DNA of 64,000 bases from Lysobacter sp. CFH 32150 (GTDB lineage: Bacteria > Pseudomonadota > Gammaproteobacteria > Xanthomonadales > Xanthomonadaceae). Numbering within the stretch: the stretch's first letter is position 1; each line of letters opens with the position of its first letter. A model generated the notes under the pieces. The model did no database searches. It was not told where the DNA came from and saw only the letters and a program-made list of their open reading frames with translations. A program made the translations under genes and the position numbers. The stretch lies in NCBI RefSeq assembly GCF_022758295.1, contig NZ_JALDWJ010000001.1, positions 1 to 64,000 of the forward strand, in the 5' to 3' direction. Shown piece after piece: positions 18,159 through 27,731 of the stretch.

Positions 18159-21124
18159 GCATCGGCCCAGGCGTTTCGCGGATGATCCGCTCGCTCGCTC
18201 GCCGCACGTTCGTCGGAAGCCTCGTGGGTGTCGCGCTGGCCGGCGCCGGGATGGCACGCGCTGCAGAGCTGCCGAGCGCGTTCGATGCAGCGGGCCAACT
18301 GCAACGGCTGCCCGTCGACGCACGCGCCGGCTTCGGATGGCTACGCACGGAAGGCGGCATCCAGTTCCAGGTGAACCGTACCGTCAAAAGCGTGCTCTTC
18401 TACGGCGACGGCGTCGTGCGCGTCTCGGCGCACAAGGGCGAGACGTATACGAAGCAGCCAAGTCTGGTCGTCGTGGCGTCGCCGCAGGCGCCACAACTGG
18501 ACATTGCAGAATCCGCCGACGCGCTCACCGTCGCCGCGCCTGGGCTGCGCGTCGTCGTCGACAAGCGCACGGGGACTGTCGCGTTCCAACGACCCGACGG
18601 AACGCCGCTGGTCCGCGAGCAGGAGGCGCCTGTGCTCACGCCGGGCACCGAACCCTCGGGAACCACGACGTATGCCATCGAGCAGCGCTTCGCACTGGCG
18701 ACGGACGAATCGCTCTACGGCCTGGGCCAGTACAACGAGCCGTACATGGACTACCGCGGCCGCGAAGTGCTGATGGTGCAAACCAACATCGGCATCGTCG
18801 TGCCATTCCTGGTGTCGACGCGCCGCTATGGCCTGCTGTGGGACACGTATTCGAAGACGACGTTCGCCGACGGCCCGCAAGGCATGGCCTTGCGTTCCGA
18901 AAGCGCGCCCGCCGGAGTCGACTACTACCTCGTGGCCGGCGACACGATGGACGAGGTGATCGCCGGCTACCGCCACCTCACCGGCGCCGCGCCGATGTTC
19001 CCGAAATACGCGTTCGGGCTCTTCATGAGCAAGGAACGCTATGCCACGCAGCAGCGCCTGCTGGAAGTGGCGCGGCGCTTCCGCCGTGAGCGCTTCCCGC
19101 TGGACGTCATCGTGCAGGACTGGCAGTACTGGGGTGGAGAGAAGAACGGCCAGTGGGACGGCAACTGGAGCGGCATGGTCTGGGACCGCGAGCGCTACCC
19201 GGACCCCGCCAGCATGGTGCGCACTCTGCACGATGATCTGCACACTCGGCTGATGGTGTCGATCTGGCCGTCGATCGGCAACGACACCGCGCTCGCGAGT
19301 GAGCTCGATGCCAGCGGATTGCGTTTCGAGCCGCTGCACTGGATTTCCAAGCGGGCGCGCATCTACGACGCCTTCAGTGACGAAGGCCGAGCCATCTACT
19401 TCAAACACCTGAAGAAGGGCCTGCTCGACCTCGGCGTCGACGCGCTGTGGATGGACGGCACCGAGGTGGAAGTGGGCGGTGCCGCGCACGATCCGGCCGA
19501 GGTGGAGGCCGACATCAAGCGCCTGGGCCGCACTGCAATGGGCGACTTCGGGCGCTACCTCAACGTCTACAGTCTGTTGACGACGCGCGGCGTCTACGAA
19601 GGTCAGCGCGCGAGCGCCGACCTCGGCGACAAGCGCGTCGTCACGCTCACCCGTTCCGCCTGGGCTGGGCAGCAGCGCTATGCCGCAATGCCATGGTCGG
19701 GCGATACCACGGCCAGCTGGGCCGCGCTGCGCGCGCAGATCGCCGGCGGATTGAACGTCTCGATGGCCGGCCTGCCGTACTGGACGCAGGATACCGGCGG
19801 CTTCTTCGTCAACGCGCCCGGCGGCGAACGCGACCCGGCCTACCGCGAACTGTTCGCGCGCTGGAACCAGTTCGGCATCTTCAATCCGATCTACCGCATC
19901 CACGGCACCTCGATCGAGCGCGAGCCGTGGACGTTCAAGGCACTCGATCCGGCGGTGTACCGCTCGATCCACAGCGCCGCCGAGCTGCGCTACCGCCTGT
20001 TGCCCTACATCTACAGTCTCGCCTGGGCCAGCACGCGCGACGGCTACACGATGATGCGCGGCTTGGCGATGGACTTCCCGGACCAGCTGGCACTGCGTGA
20101 GGTGGACGACACCTACATGTTCGGCCCGGCGTTCCTGGTGCAGCCGATCACGAAGCCGATGTTCAACGCCGAACTGCCGCCGCCGCCCACGGTGCCGGCG
20201 GCGCAGCTGCGCACGCCCGGCGGTCAACCGGGACTCGAACTCGAGTACTACCGCGGCATGAACTTCGAGCGGCTCGTCAGCCGCACGGTCGACACGCAGG
20301 CCGAACATCATTGGCCCGACCCGCCGCTGGGCAGCGTGCCGCCCGGCCTGGACGGGCTGCAGAACTTCTCGGCGCGCTGGCAAGGCCAGATCGTCGCCGC
20401 CGAAGACGGCGAGCACGAGATCGGCGTCGAAGGCGACGACGGCTTCCGCGTCTGGCTCGACGACAAGCTCGTCGTCGAAGACTGGAAGGAATCCGGCGCG
20501 CGTTTCGCAGGAGCGCGTGTCGTGCTGCGCAAGGGGCAGATGGTGCGCGTGCGCATCGACTACTTCCAGAAGGGCGGCGGCCGGGTGATGCGGCTGGCGT
20601 GGCGCACGCCGCGCGAACGCAGCGAACTCGCGCAGCGCCAGCAGCAGCTCGATCTTCGGCAGGCCACGCTGCTGCCGGCGGGAACCGACTGGTACGACTT
20701 CTGGACCGGCCAGCGCCACGCGGGCGGCGCCAATGCCACGCGGCGCTATGCGATCGACGAGTTCCCGCTCTTCGTACGCGCCGGCTCGATCGTGCCGTTG
20801 GGTCCGGTGGTCCAGTACGCCGGCGAGCAGCCCGATGCGCCCTACGAGATCCGCATCTATCCCGGCGCCGACGGCCGCTTCACCCTCTACGACGACGACG
20901 GCGAGACCTATCGCTACGAGAAGGGCGAGTACGCCACCGTCGCGCTCGCCTGGGACGAGGCGCAGCGGACGCTACGCATCGGCACGCGCGAGGGCGCTTA
21001 CCCCGGGATGAGCGAGCAGCGAACGCTGAAGGTGCGGCTGATGCCGGCGCACCCGGGCGAGCGCGTCCAGACGAAGACGGTGCGCTTCCGCGGCGCGCCG
21101 GTCGAACTTCACTTCACGCCATGA
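18155..21124 (+). CDS. secreted GH31 alpha-xylosidase-type enzyme with inserted PA14 domain
   Basis: A 989-residue retaining exo-glycosidase. It starts at the ATG overlapping the GH29 stop; an Arg-rich signal (RSLARRTFVGSLVGVALAGA) ends near ARAAE around residue 36. The N-terminal beta domain leads to LYGLGQYNEPYMDYRGREV, then the barrel with IVQDWQYWGGEKNGQWDGNW, the nucleophile Asp434 in GVDALWMDGTEVEVGG, and GLPYWTQDTGGFF. A PA14 sugar-binding domain (GLELEYYRGMNFERLV, then GDDGFRVWLDDKLVVEDW) follows at roughly residues 690-830. GH31 enzymes with a PA14 module include bacterial xyloglucan alpha-xylosidases, so removal of alpha-xylose from xyloglucan oligosaccharides is the best guess. A second, differently built GH31 lies at 47516-50458. 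Confidence 0.88.
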   Translation: MSIGPGVSRMIRSLARRTFVGSLVGVALAGAGMARAAELPSAFDAAGQLQRLPVDARAGFGWLRTEGGIQFQVNRTVKSVLFYGDGVVRVSAHKGETYTKQPSLVVVASPQAPQLDIAESADALTVAAPGLRVVVDKRTGTVAFQRPDGTPLVREQEAPVLTPGTEPSGTTTYAIEQRFALATDESLYGLGQYNEPYMDYRGREVLMVQTNIGIVVPFLVSTRRYGLLWDTYSKTTFADGPQGMALRSESAPAGVDYYLVAGDTMDEVIAGYRHLTGAAPMFPKYAFGLFMSKERYATQQRLLEVARRFRRERFPLDVIVQDWQYWGGEKNGQWDGNWSGMVWDRERYPDPASMVRTLHDDLHTRLMVSIWPSIGNDTALASELDASGLRFEPLHWISKRARIYDAFSDEGRAIYFKHLKKGLLDLGVDALWMDGTEVEVGGAAHDPAEVEADIKRLGRTAMGDFGRYLNVYSLLTTRGVYEGQRASADLGDKRVVTLTRSAWAGQQRYAAMPWSGDTTASWAALRAQIAGGLNVSMAGLPYWTQDTGGFFVNAPGGERDPAYRELFARWNQFGIFNPIYRIHGTSIEREPWTFKALDPAVYRSIHSAAELRYRLLPYIYSLAWASTRDGYTMMRGLAMDFPDQLALREVDDTYMFGPAFLVQPITKPMFNAELPPPPTVPAAQLRTPGGQPGLELEYYRGMNFERLVSRTVDTQAEHHWPDPPLGSVPPGLDGLQNFSARWQGQIVAAEDGEHEIGVEGDDGFRVWLDDKLVVEDWKESGARFAGARVVLRKGQMVRVRIDYFQKGGGRVMRLAWRTPRERSELAQRQQQLDLRQATLLPAGTDWYDFWTGQRHAGGANATRRYAIDEFPLFVRAGSIVPLGPVVQYAGEQPDAPYEIRIYPGADGRFTLYDDDGETYRYEKGEYATVALAWDEAQRTLRIGTREGAYPGMSEQRTLKVRLMPAHPGERVQTKTVRFRGAPVELHFTP

Positions 21125-21143
21125 AAGACAGGCAGGTCATTCC

Positions 21144-23072
21144 ATGAAGACGCACAAGAGCTTGTCCGCCGCGATCGTCGCACTCTGCTGTGCTGCAGCG
21201 ACGGCACCCGTAATCGCCGGCGAGCAAACCGTCGCATCGCCCAGCGGCGATGCGGTCATCCGCATCGAGGACGACGGCAGCAATTTCTCGGTGCGCTGGC
21301 GCGGCGAAACCGTCGTCGCCGCGTCGCCGCTGGGACTGGAACTCGACGGCGCCCCCGCGTTCGGCACGCTGGCGCTCGAACGCCGCGAGGACACCGAGAT
21401 CGACCGCAAGATCCCGCTGATCGCGACCAAGGCCTCGGTCGCGCACGACCACTACCGCGGCGCCACGCTGACCTTCCGCGAGACCGGCGCGCCCGCGCGC
21501 AGGCTCGCGATCGACGTGCGCGCGTACGACGACGGCGTCGCATTCCGCTACCGCATCGACACGACGCAGCCCGTGCAACTGCGCGGCGAGCGCACGGCCT
21601 TCGTGCCCGCGGGCGATCCTTCCTGCCTGGTCACCCCGCGCGACTATGGCGCGCATGAAATGCCCTTCGAACGTCTGCGCATCTCGCAGTTGAAGGAAGA
21701 CGTCGCCTACGACGTTCCGGTCGTGTGCGCCGCACCGTCGGGACGCGCTCATTACGCGATCACGCAGGCGCATCTGCAGGGCTACACCGGCGCTTCGTTG
21801 CGGCGCGAGGGGGCGGGACTGCGTGTGCATCTGTCGGCCGTTCCCAAGCGACAGGGCCCGGCCTACACCTCGCCGAGCGGGCTGACCACGGCCTGGCGCG
21901 CCATCCTGCTGGGCGACCGCGCCGGCGAATTGATCGAGTCGCACCTGGTTGGCAATCTCAATCCGCCGCCCGAGGGCGACTTCGGCTGGGTGAGGCCCGG
22001 CAAGGCGGCGTGGGACTGGTGGTCGGGCCCGCTGGAAGGCGTGAAGCCTGATCTGGCAACGTACAAGCGCTTCATCGACTTCGCCGCCGAATCCGACTTC
22101 CCCTATTACCTCATCGACGCCGGCTGGTCCTGGGGGGCGGGTCCCTGCTGCGATCCACTGCCCACTACCGACATCACCCGCGCCGCCGAAGGCATCGACA
22201 TGCCGGCGCTTGTGCGCTACGCCGCCGACAAGGGCGTGGGCCTGCTGTTGTGGGTGCACTGGGAGCATCTGGGGCCGCGCATGGACGAGGTGCTGGACAC
22301 CTACGCGCGCTGGGGCATCAAGGGCGTCAAGGTCGATTTCATGAATCGCGACGACCAGGACATGGTCGCGTTCTACCAGCGCCTCGCCGCTGCGACCGCC
22401 AAGCGGCACCTGCTCCTGGATATGCACGGCGCCTATGTGCCCGCCGGTCTTCAGCGCACCTATCCCAACTACATCACTCAGGAAGGCGTGCTCGGCGCCG
22501 AGTGGAACAAGATGGACAAGCGCATCACACCGCAGCACAACCTGATGCTGCCGTACACCCGCATGCTGACCGGCCCGATGGACTACACGCCGGGCGGCTT
22601 CCGCAACGTTGCGCCGCACGAGTTCGAGGTGCGCGCTTCGATGCCGCTGACCCGGACCACACGCGGCCAGGCGCTGGCGATGTACGTCGTCTACGACAGC
22701 CCGTTGCAGATGGTGTCGGACGCTCCCGAGGCGTATCGCGACGCCGCCGGTTTCGAGTTCATCAAGCGCGTACCCACCGCGTGGGACGAAACGCAATTTC
22801 TCTCGGGCGAACCCGGACGCGACATCGTGCTGGCGCGGCGCTCGGGCACGGCGTGGTACATCGGTGCGATGACCGCCGACGAGGGGCGCACTGCACGCGT
22901 CGCTTTGCAGTTCCTGCCCACAGGCCGGTACCGCGCGACGGTGTGGCAAGACGGCAAGGCGCCCAACGAAGTGCTGCGTAGCGAGCGCATCGTGACGGCG
23001 CGCGACGTCCTCGACTTGCTTCTATCGCCTGCTGGCGGCGCCGCGGTGATCCTGGAGCCGACCGACCAATGA
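21144..23072 (+). CDS. secreted GH97 family alpha-galactosidase-type enzyme
   Basis: A 642-residue enzyme with a signal peptide (LSAAIVALCCAAATAPVIAG). GH97 architecture is visible: an N-terminal beta-sandwich (SPSGDAVIRIEDDGSNFSVR), the barrel with GKAAWDWWSGPLEG, FPYYLIDAGWSWG, GVGLLLWVHWEHLG, GIKGVKVDFMNRDDQDMVAF and LLLDMHGAYVPAG, YITQEGVLGAEWNK, and a C-terminal beta domain. GVKVDFMNRDDQ resembles retaining GH97 alpha-galactosidases, where Asp is the nucleophile, rather than inverting alpha-glucosidases. It follows the GH31 gene by 19 bp and its stop overlaps the next ATG. The likely role is removing alpha-galactose from side chains, alongside the GH27 enzyme downstream. Confidence 0.88.
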   Translation: MKTHKSLSAAIVALCCAAATAPVIAGEQTVASPSGDAVIRIEDDGSNFSVRWRGETVVAASPLGLELDGAPAFGTLALERREDTEIDRKIPLIATKASVAHDHYRGATLTFRETGAPARRLAIDVRAYDDGVAFRYRIDTTQPVQLRGERTAFVPAGDPSCLVTPRDYGAHEMPFERLRISQLKEDVAYDVPVVCAAPSGRAHYAITQAHLQGYTGASLRREGAGLRVHLSAVPKRQGPAYTSPSGLTTAWRAILLGDRAGELIESHLVGNLNPPPEGDFGWVRPGKAAWDWWSGPLEGVKPDLATYKRFIDFAAESDFPYYLIDAGWSWGAGPCCDPLPTTDITRAAEGIDMPALVRYAADKGVGLLLWVHWEHLGPRMDEVLDTYARWGIKGVKVDFMNRDDQDMVAFYQRLAAATAKRHLLLDMHGAYVPAGLQRTYPNYITQEGVLGAEWNKMDKRITPQHNLMLPYTRMLTGPMDYTPGGFRNVAPHEFEVRASMPLTRTTRGQALAMYVVYDSPLQMVSDAPEAYRDAAGFEFIKRVPTAWDETQFLSGEPGRDIVLARRSGTAWYIGAMTADEGRTARVALQFLPTGRYRATVWQDGKAPNEVLRSERIVTARDVLDLLLSPAGGAAVILEPTDQ

Positions 23073-25192
23073 TCAGGTGCACTGGAGTGGAACCGGCGAT
23101 GACGCGACGGCATTTGCGGCGCATGGCGATCCTGTTCGCTCTGTTCGGCGTGGTGGCCGGCCTGCCGGCCTGCGTAGGTAGCAGTAGTACGCCGTCACCA
23201 CGCGCACGCGTATCCGCGACCGCGCCCACATCCGCGACCGCCCTTGTATCCGTGTCGACGACGGTGTCCGCGCACGGAGCCGGAGCCGCCGAGGAACCTG
23301 TCTCCCCGGCGCGCCGAACGGGAGGCGCACTCCCACCGATGTTGATCGACCTTATCGGCAACGGCCCGTTCATCGCGGTCGATCAGTTCGGCTATCTGCC
23401 CGGCCTGAAGAAGGTGGCTGTACTGCGCGACCCAGCAGAGGGCTACGACAGCGCGGACCAGTACGTGCCGGGCCCGATGCTGCAAGTGGTGAATACGGCG
23501 ATGAATACCGTGGTGTTCAGCGGTTCGCCCACGCCATGGCACGGCGGCGCCGTCGACGCCTCGTCCGGCGATCGCGTCTGGCATTTCGATTTCAGTGCCG
23601 TCACCGCGCCCGGCACCTACGAGGTGGTGGACGTGGCGCGCAACGTCCGATCGGCCCGCTTCGAGATAGGCGCGAACGTGTACCGGCCGGTGTTGGTGCA
23701 GGCGGTGCGCACCTTCTTCTACCAGCGAGCCGGCCACGCCAAGCTTGCGCAGTACGCGGGAACCCGGTGGGCCGACGGCGCGAGCCATATCGGTCCGTTG
23801 CAGGACACCCAGGCGCGCCGCTACGACGCGGCCGGCGATGCATCGACCCAGCGCGACCTGCATGGCGGCTGGTACGACGCCGGCGACTTCAACAAGTACA
23901 CCAGTTGGGGCGCAGGCTACGTCGTCGATCTGCTGCATGCCTACAGCGAGAGCACCTCGGTGTGGACCGACGACTTCAACCTCCCCGAATCCGGCAACGG
24001 CGTGCCCGATGTGCTGGACGAGGTGAAGTGGGGACTGGACTGGCTGGTGCGGATGCAGAACGACGATGGCTCCGTGCTGTCCATCGTGGGCTTGGCGTCG
24101 GCCGATGGAGGCGGCCGGCCCTCGGCCGCTACCCGGCAGAGCCTGTACGGCAATGCGAGTACTTCGGCGACGCTGGCTTCCATCGCGGCCTACGCCTACG
24201 GCGCAAAGGTGTACGCCTCCTTGAACATGCCGGCCTACGACGCCTACGCCGCCGACCTGAGGCTGCGTGCGCAGCGGGCATGGGATTGGGCCGTCGCCAA
24301 TCCCAACGTGATCTTCTACAACAACGATGCGTCACGCGGTACCGCAGGCCTTGGGGCAGGGCAGCAGGAAACCGACGACGCGGGCCGTGCGCGATTACGC
24401 CTGGTCGCGGCGGTGTATCTGTACGCCCTGACCGGCGATGCCACCTACCGCAGCTACGTCGATAGCCACTACACCGAAGTACCGATGTTCTCGTCCTGGT
24501 GGCTGTCGCCCTACGACGCCGGCGTGAACCGGCCGCTGCTGTACTACGCATCGCTGCCGGGCGCGACGGCCAGCGTGGCGGCAAACATACGCAACCGCTA
24601 TACCGAGTTGTGGGAACGGGCCGACTATGCGGGCTGGGGCGCCATCGCCGCGCAGCGCGATCCCTATCGCGCCCATCTCGATGGTTACGTCTGGGGCAGC
24701 AACGGGATCAAGGCGCAGATGGGCGGCATGTTCGCCGACCAGGGGCTGTACGGCTTGAGCCAGCACAGTTCCGTGGAAATCGCCGACGCGGGTGCGGCGT
24801 ACCTGCACTACCTGCACGGCGTCAACCCGCTGGGCAAGGTGTATCTGTCGAATATGGGCGCTTACGGCGCGGAGAACTCGGTCGACCAGTTCTTCCACTC
24901 ATGGTTCGCCGATGGCACCCCGTGGGATAGCGTGCGGGACTCGCAATACGGTCCCGCGCCCGGCTTTCTCGTGGGTGGCCCCAACAATACGCAGTACGAC
25001 TGGGACAGCCGCTGCCCCGGCATATCGCCGAGGTGCGGATCTACGCGGCCCTCGCCGCCGTACGGCCAACCGGGGCAGAAGGCATACAAGGACTTCAACG
25101 ACGGCTGGCCGTTGAATTCCTGGCCGATCACCGAGAACTCCAACGGCTACCAGGCGACTTACATCCGGCTGTTGGCCCGGTACACGAAGTAG
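23069..25192 (+). CDS. GH9 family endoglucanase-type lipoprotein
   Basis: A 707-residue glucan hydrolase; GH9 members cut beta-1,4-glucan, mixed-linkage glucan or xyloglucan. The ATG at 23069 overlaps the GH97 stop, but the ATG at 23099 starts the better lipoprotein signal (MTRRHLRRMAILFALF with lipobox LPAC) and has GGAG eleven bases upstream, so it may be the true start. After the Cys comes a Ser/Thr/Ala/Pro-rich linker of about 60 residues, then a CelD-type Ig domain (FIAVDQFGYLPGLKKVAVLR). The catalytic domain has GGWYDAGDFNKYTSWG with Asp270 and Asp273, VPDVLDEVKWGLDWLVRMQ, and the acid Glu689 in WPITENSNGYQATYIRLLA. It is the only backbone-cutting enzyme of the left-hand operon and is probably displayed on the outer membrane. 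Confidence 0.87.
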   Translation: MIRCTGVEPAMTRRHLRRMAILFALFGVVAGLPACVGSSSTPSPRARVSATAPTSATALVSVSTTVSAHGAGAAEEPVSPARRTGGALPPMLIDLIGNGPFIAVDQFGYLPGLKKVAVLRDPAEGYDSADQYVPGPMLQVVNTAMNTVVFSGSPTPWHGGAVDASSGDRVWHFDFSAVTAPGTYEVVDVARNVRSARFEIGANVYRPVLVQAVRTFFYQRAGHAKLAQYAGTRWADGASHIGPLQDTQARRYDAAGDASTQRDLHGGWYDAGDFNKYTSWGAGYVVDLLHAYSESTSVWTDDFNLPESGNGVPDVLDEVKWGLDWLVRMQNDDGSVLSIVGLASADGGGRPSAATRQSLYGNASTSATLASIAAYAYGAKVYASLNMPAYDAYAADLRLRAQRAWDWAVANPNVIFYNNDASRGTAGLGAGQQETDDAGRARLRLVAAVYLYALTGDATYRSYVDSHYTEVPMFSSWWLSPYDAGVNRPLLYYASLPGATASVAANIRNRYTELWERADYAGWGAIAAQRDPYRAHLDGYVWGSNGIKAQMGGMFADQGLYGLSQHSSVEIADAGAAYLHYLHGVNPLGKVYLSNMGAYGAENSVDQFFHSWFADGTPWDSVRDSQYGPAPGFLVGGPNNTQYDWDSRCPGISPRCGSTRPSPPYGQPGQKAYKDFNDGWPLNSWPITENSNGYQATYIRLLARYTK

Positions 25193-25204
25193 CGCGCCGC
25201 AGTC

Positions 25205-27631
25205 ATGAGCATCGACCACGCCAACGGACTCAGCCGGCGCAGCTTCGTCAAATCCCTGGCCTTGGCCGCAGCCATCCCGCGCTTTGCCTGGGCCGGCAGC
25301 GCCATCGATGGAGGCAACGGCGTTGCGCGCATGTTCGCGCTTGCCGATATAGATCTCGGCGAAGGCGTGTTCGCGCACTCCCATGCGCTCAATCGTCGCT
25401 ATCTGGCCGCACTCGAAGTCGACCGCCTGGTCGCTCCGTATCGGATCGAAGCGGCCCTTGCGCCGCGCGCGTCCAAGTACCCCAACTGGGAGTCGATGGG
25501 CCTGGAAGGGCATACGGCCGGGCACTACCTGTCGGCGCTGGCGCAGGAGGCCGCACAGGGCGATGACGAAATGCGCCAACGCCTCGACTACATGGTGACG
25601 GAGCTGGCCGCGTGCCAGCAGGCCAACGGCGACGGCTACGTCGGCGCCGTGCCCAACGGCCGCGTGCTGTGGAACAGCGTCGCGGCGGGCACGGTCGACG
25701 CCGGTTCTTTTTCGCTGGGCCATGCGTGGGTGCCGTTCTACAACCTGCACAAGATGTTCGCCGGCCTGCGCGATGCCTGGCTGCATGCGGGCAACCGCCA
25801 GGCCCGCGGGATGTTGATCGCCTTCGCCGACTGGGCAGATCGCCTGGTGGCGGGACTCGACGAGCAGCGGATGCAGGCGTTGCTCGCCACCGAGCATGGC
25901 GGCATGAACGAGGTGCTGGCCGACGTCTACGCCATCACCGGCGACCGACGCTATCTGACCCTGGCGCGTCGTTTTTCCCACCGTGCGCTGCTCGAGCCGC
26001 TGCTGCGCCGCGAAGATGCGCTGGACGGCCTGCACGCCAATACCCAGATCCCGAAAGTCATCGGCTTCGCCCGCATCGGCGAACTGGACAACGATCAAGC
26101 CTGGATCGACGCGGCCACGTTCTTCTGGGAGACGGTCACCCGGCGCCGCAGCATCGCCTTCGGCGGCAACAGCGTGCGCGAGCATTTCAATCCTGTCGGC
26201 GACTTCAGTGCGATGGTCGGATCGCCGGAAGGCCCGGAGATCTGCAACAGCTACAACATGTTGCGCCTGAGCATGCAGCTGTACCGGCTGGATCCGCAGC
26301 CGCGCTACGCCGACTTCTACGAGCGCACACTGTTCAACCACATCCTCTCCAGCCAGCACCCGCAGCACGGCGGGCTCGTCTACTTCACCCCGATCCGTCC
26401 GCGCCACTACCGGGTCTATTCGCAGCCGCAGGAATGCTTCTGGTGTTGCGTCGGCACCGGTATCGAGAACCACGGTCGCCACGGTTCATTCGCTTACGCC
26501 CACGACGCGCACTCGCTGACCGTCAACCTGTACATGGCTTCGCAGGTGCAATGGCGCGAGCGCGATCTGGTATTGCACCAGGACACGCGTTTCCCGGACG
26601 AGGAGTCGAGCCGGTTGTCCCTGCAGCTGCGCAAACCACAGCGCTTCCGGCTGTGTCTGCGCCATCCGCACTGGCTGGAAGGGCCGCTCGACGTGCGCGT
26701 CAACGGCAAGCCCTGGCCACTGCAGTCCACGCCGTCCTCCTATGCCAGCATCGAGCGCGAATGGGCCGATGGAGATCTCGTCGAGATCGCCTTGCCCATG
26801 CGCACCCGCGCCGAAGGATTGCCGGACGGTTCGGACTACGTGGCGCTGATGCATGGGCCGATCGTGCTGGCGGCCCGCACCGGCACCGAGGACCTGGACG
26901 GATTGATTGCCGACGATGGCCGCGGCAGCCACGTCGCACCGGGCCCGCTTCTGCCTTTGGACCGCGCGCCGATCCTGGTCGGCGATCGGGATACGCTGGC
27001 GACGCAGGTCAGGCCTGTGCCGGGACGCCCGCTCACCTTCGAGGCCGGCGGACTGATTCGGCCCACTGCGTTCGAATCACTGCGATTGGAGCCGCTGTTC
27101 CGTGTGCATGACGCGCGCTACGTCGTGTACTGGCGCACGGCCACCGTGTCCGCCTATCCCGCGCTGGTGCGCCGGATCGAGGCCGACGAACGCCAGCGAC
27201 AGGCGCTGGAGGATCGCACCCTGGATCGGGTAGCTCCCGGCGAACAGCAGCCCGAAGTCGAGCACCAGTACCAGGGCGAGGACAGCAACACCGGTCTGCG
27301 CATGGCACGCCACTGGCGCGATACGGGCCGGTGGATTTCCTATCGGCTGAAAGCGCGGGACGGCACCGATCCGGCCACCGCTGTCGAGCTGCTGCTTGCC
27401 TTCCATGGCGGAGACCATGATCAGGGTTTCGATGTGCTGGTCGACGGACGCAGGCTGGAGACGATCAGGCTGCAAGGCGATGCGAACGACACATTCGTCG
27501 AGCGCAGGATCGCGTTGCCAAAGGACCTCGCCCGGGCCGCTGCCCGCCGCGGCATCACGATCAAGCTGGTCGCCTTCCCCGGTCGGCGAACCAGTGGCTT
27601 GTTCGATCTGCGTCTCCTCCGAAACGAATGA
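25205..27631 (+). CDS. exported GH127 family beta-L-arabinofuranosidase-type enzyme
   Basis: An 808-residue enzyme with a twin-arginine signal (SRRSFVKSLALAAAIPRFAW). GH127 enzymes remove beta-L-arabinofuranose using a zinc-bound cysteine nucleophile. The expected core is visible: NWESMGLEGHTAGHYLSALA, FYNLHKMFAGLRDAWLHAGN, TEHGGMNEVLADVYAITGD, HANTQIPKVIGFARIGEL, GPEICNSYNMLRLSMQLYR, and the Cys-rich QECFWCCVGTGIENHGRHGS site. A long beta-rich C-terminal part follows from about residue 480. It starts 12 bp after the GH9 stop and its own stop overlaps the vestigial Tat leader. In plants the linkage occurs in extensins and in arabinosylated xyloglucan. Related DUF1680 proteins have other activities, so the substrate is inferred. 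Confidence 0.87.
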   Translation: MSIDHANGLSRRSFVKSLALAAAIPRFAWAGSAIDGGNGVARMFALADIDLGEGVFAHSHALNRRYLAALEVDRLVAPYRIEAALAPRASKYPNWESMGLEGHTAGHYLSALAQEAAQGDDEMRQRLDYMVTELAACQQANGDGYVGAVPNGRVLWNSVAAGTVDAGSFSLGHAWVPFYNLHKMFAGLRDAWLHAGNRQARGMLIAFADWADRLVAGLDEQRMQALLATEHGGMNEVLADVYAITGDRRYLTLARRFSHRALLEPLLRREDALDGLHANTQIPKVIGFARIGELDNDQAWIDAATFFWETVTRRRSIAFGGNSVREHFNPVGDFSAMVGSPEGPEICNSYNMLRLSMQLYRLDPQPRYADFYERTLFNHILSSQHPQHGGLVYFTPIRPRHYRVYSQPQECFWCCVGTGIENHGRHGSFAYAHDAHSLTVNLYMASQVQWRERDLVLHQDTRFPDEESSRLSLQLRKPQRFRLCLRHPHWLEGPLDVRVNGKPWPLQSTPSSYASIEREWADGDLVEIALPMRTRAEGLPDGSDYVALMHGPIVLAARTGTEDLDGLIADDGRGSHVAPGPLLPLDRAPILVGDRDTLATQVRPVPGRPLTFEAGGLIRPTAFESLRLEPLFRVHDARYVVYWRTATVSAYPALVRRIEADERQRQALEDRTLDRVAPGEQQPEVEHQYQGEDSNTGLRMARHWRDTGRWISYRLKARDGTDPATAVELLLAFHGGDHDQGFDVLVDGRRLETIRLQGDANDTFVERRIALPKDLARAAARRGITIKLVAFPGRRTSGLFDLRLLRNE

Positions 27632-27700
27632 AGACCATGCACACCTTGTCGCGACGCCAGGCGATCAAGGCGGCCCTGGCTGCCGCCGTGGCCGCCGAAC
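27628..27700 (+). pseudogene. vestigial twin-arginine leader of a lost exported protein
   Basis: The ATG overlapping the GH127 stop opens a perfect Tat-type leader: MKTMHTLSRRQAIKAALAAA followed by VAAE. After about 23 codons the frame enters the untranslated leader of the GH27 gene and then its coding region in the wrong phase. This looks like the first codons of a deleted exported enzyme; the coupled start survived. Confidence 0.6.
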
Positions 27701-27731
27701 CAAACAGACATCACCCTCGAGGATCCTCCGC

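Noticed and set aside
18341-20719. 792-codon frame opposite the first GH31
   Set aside because: Antisense shadow of a gene with clear GH31 and PA14 motifs.
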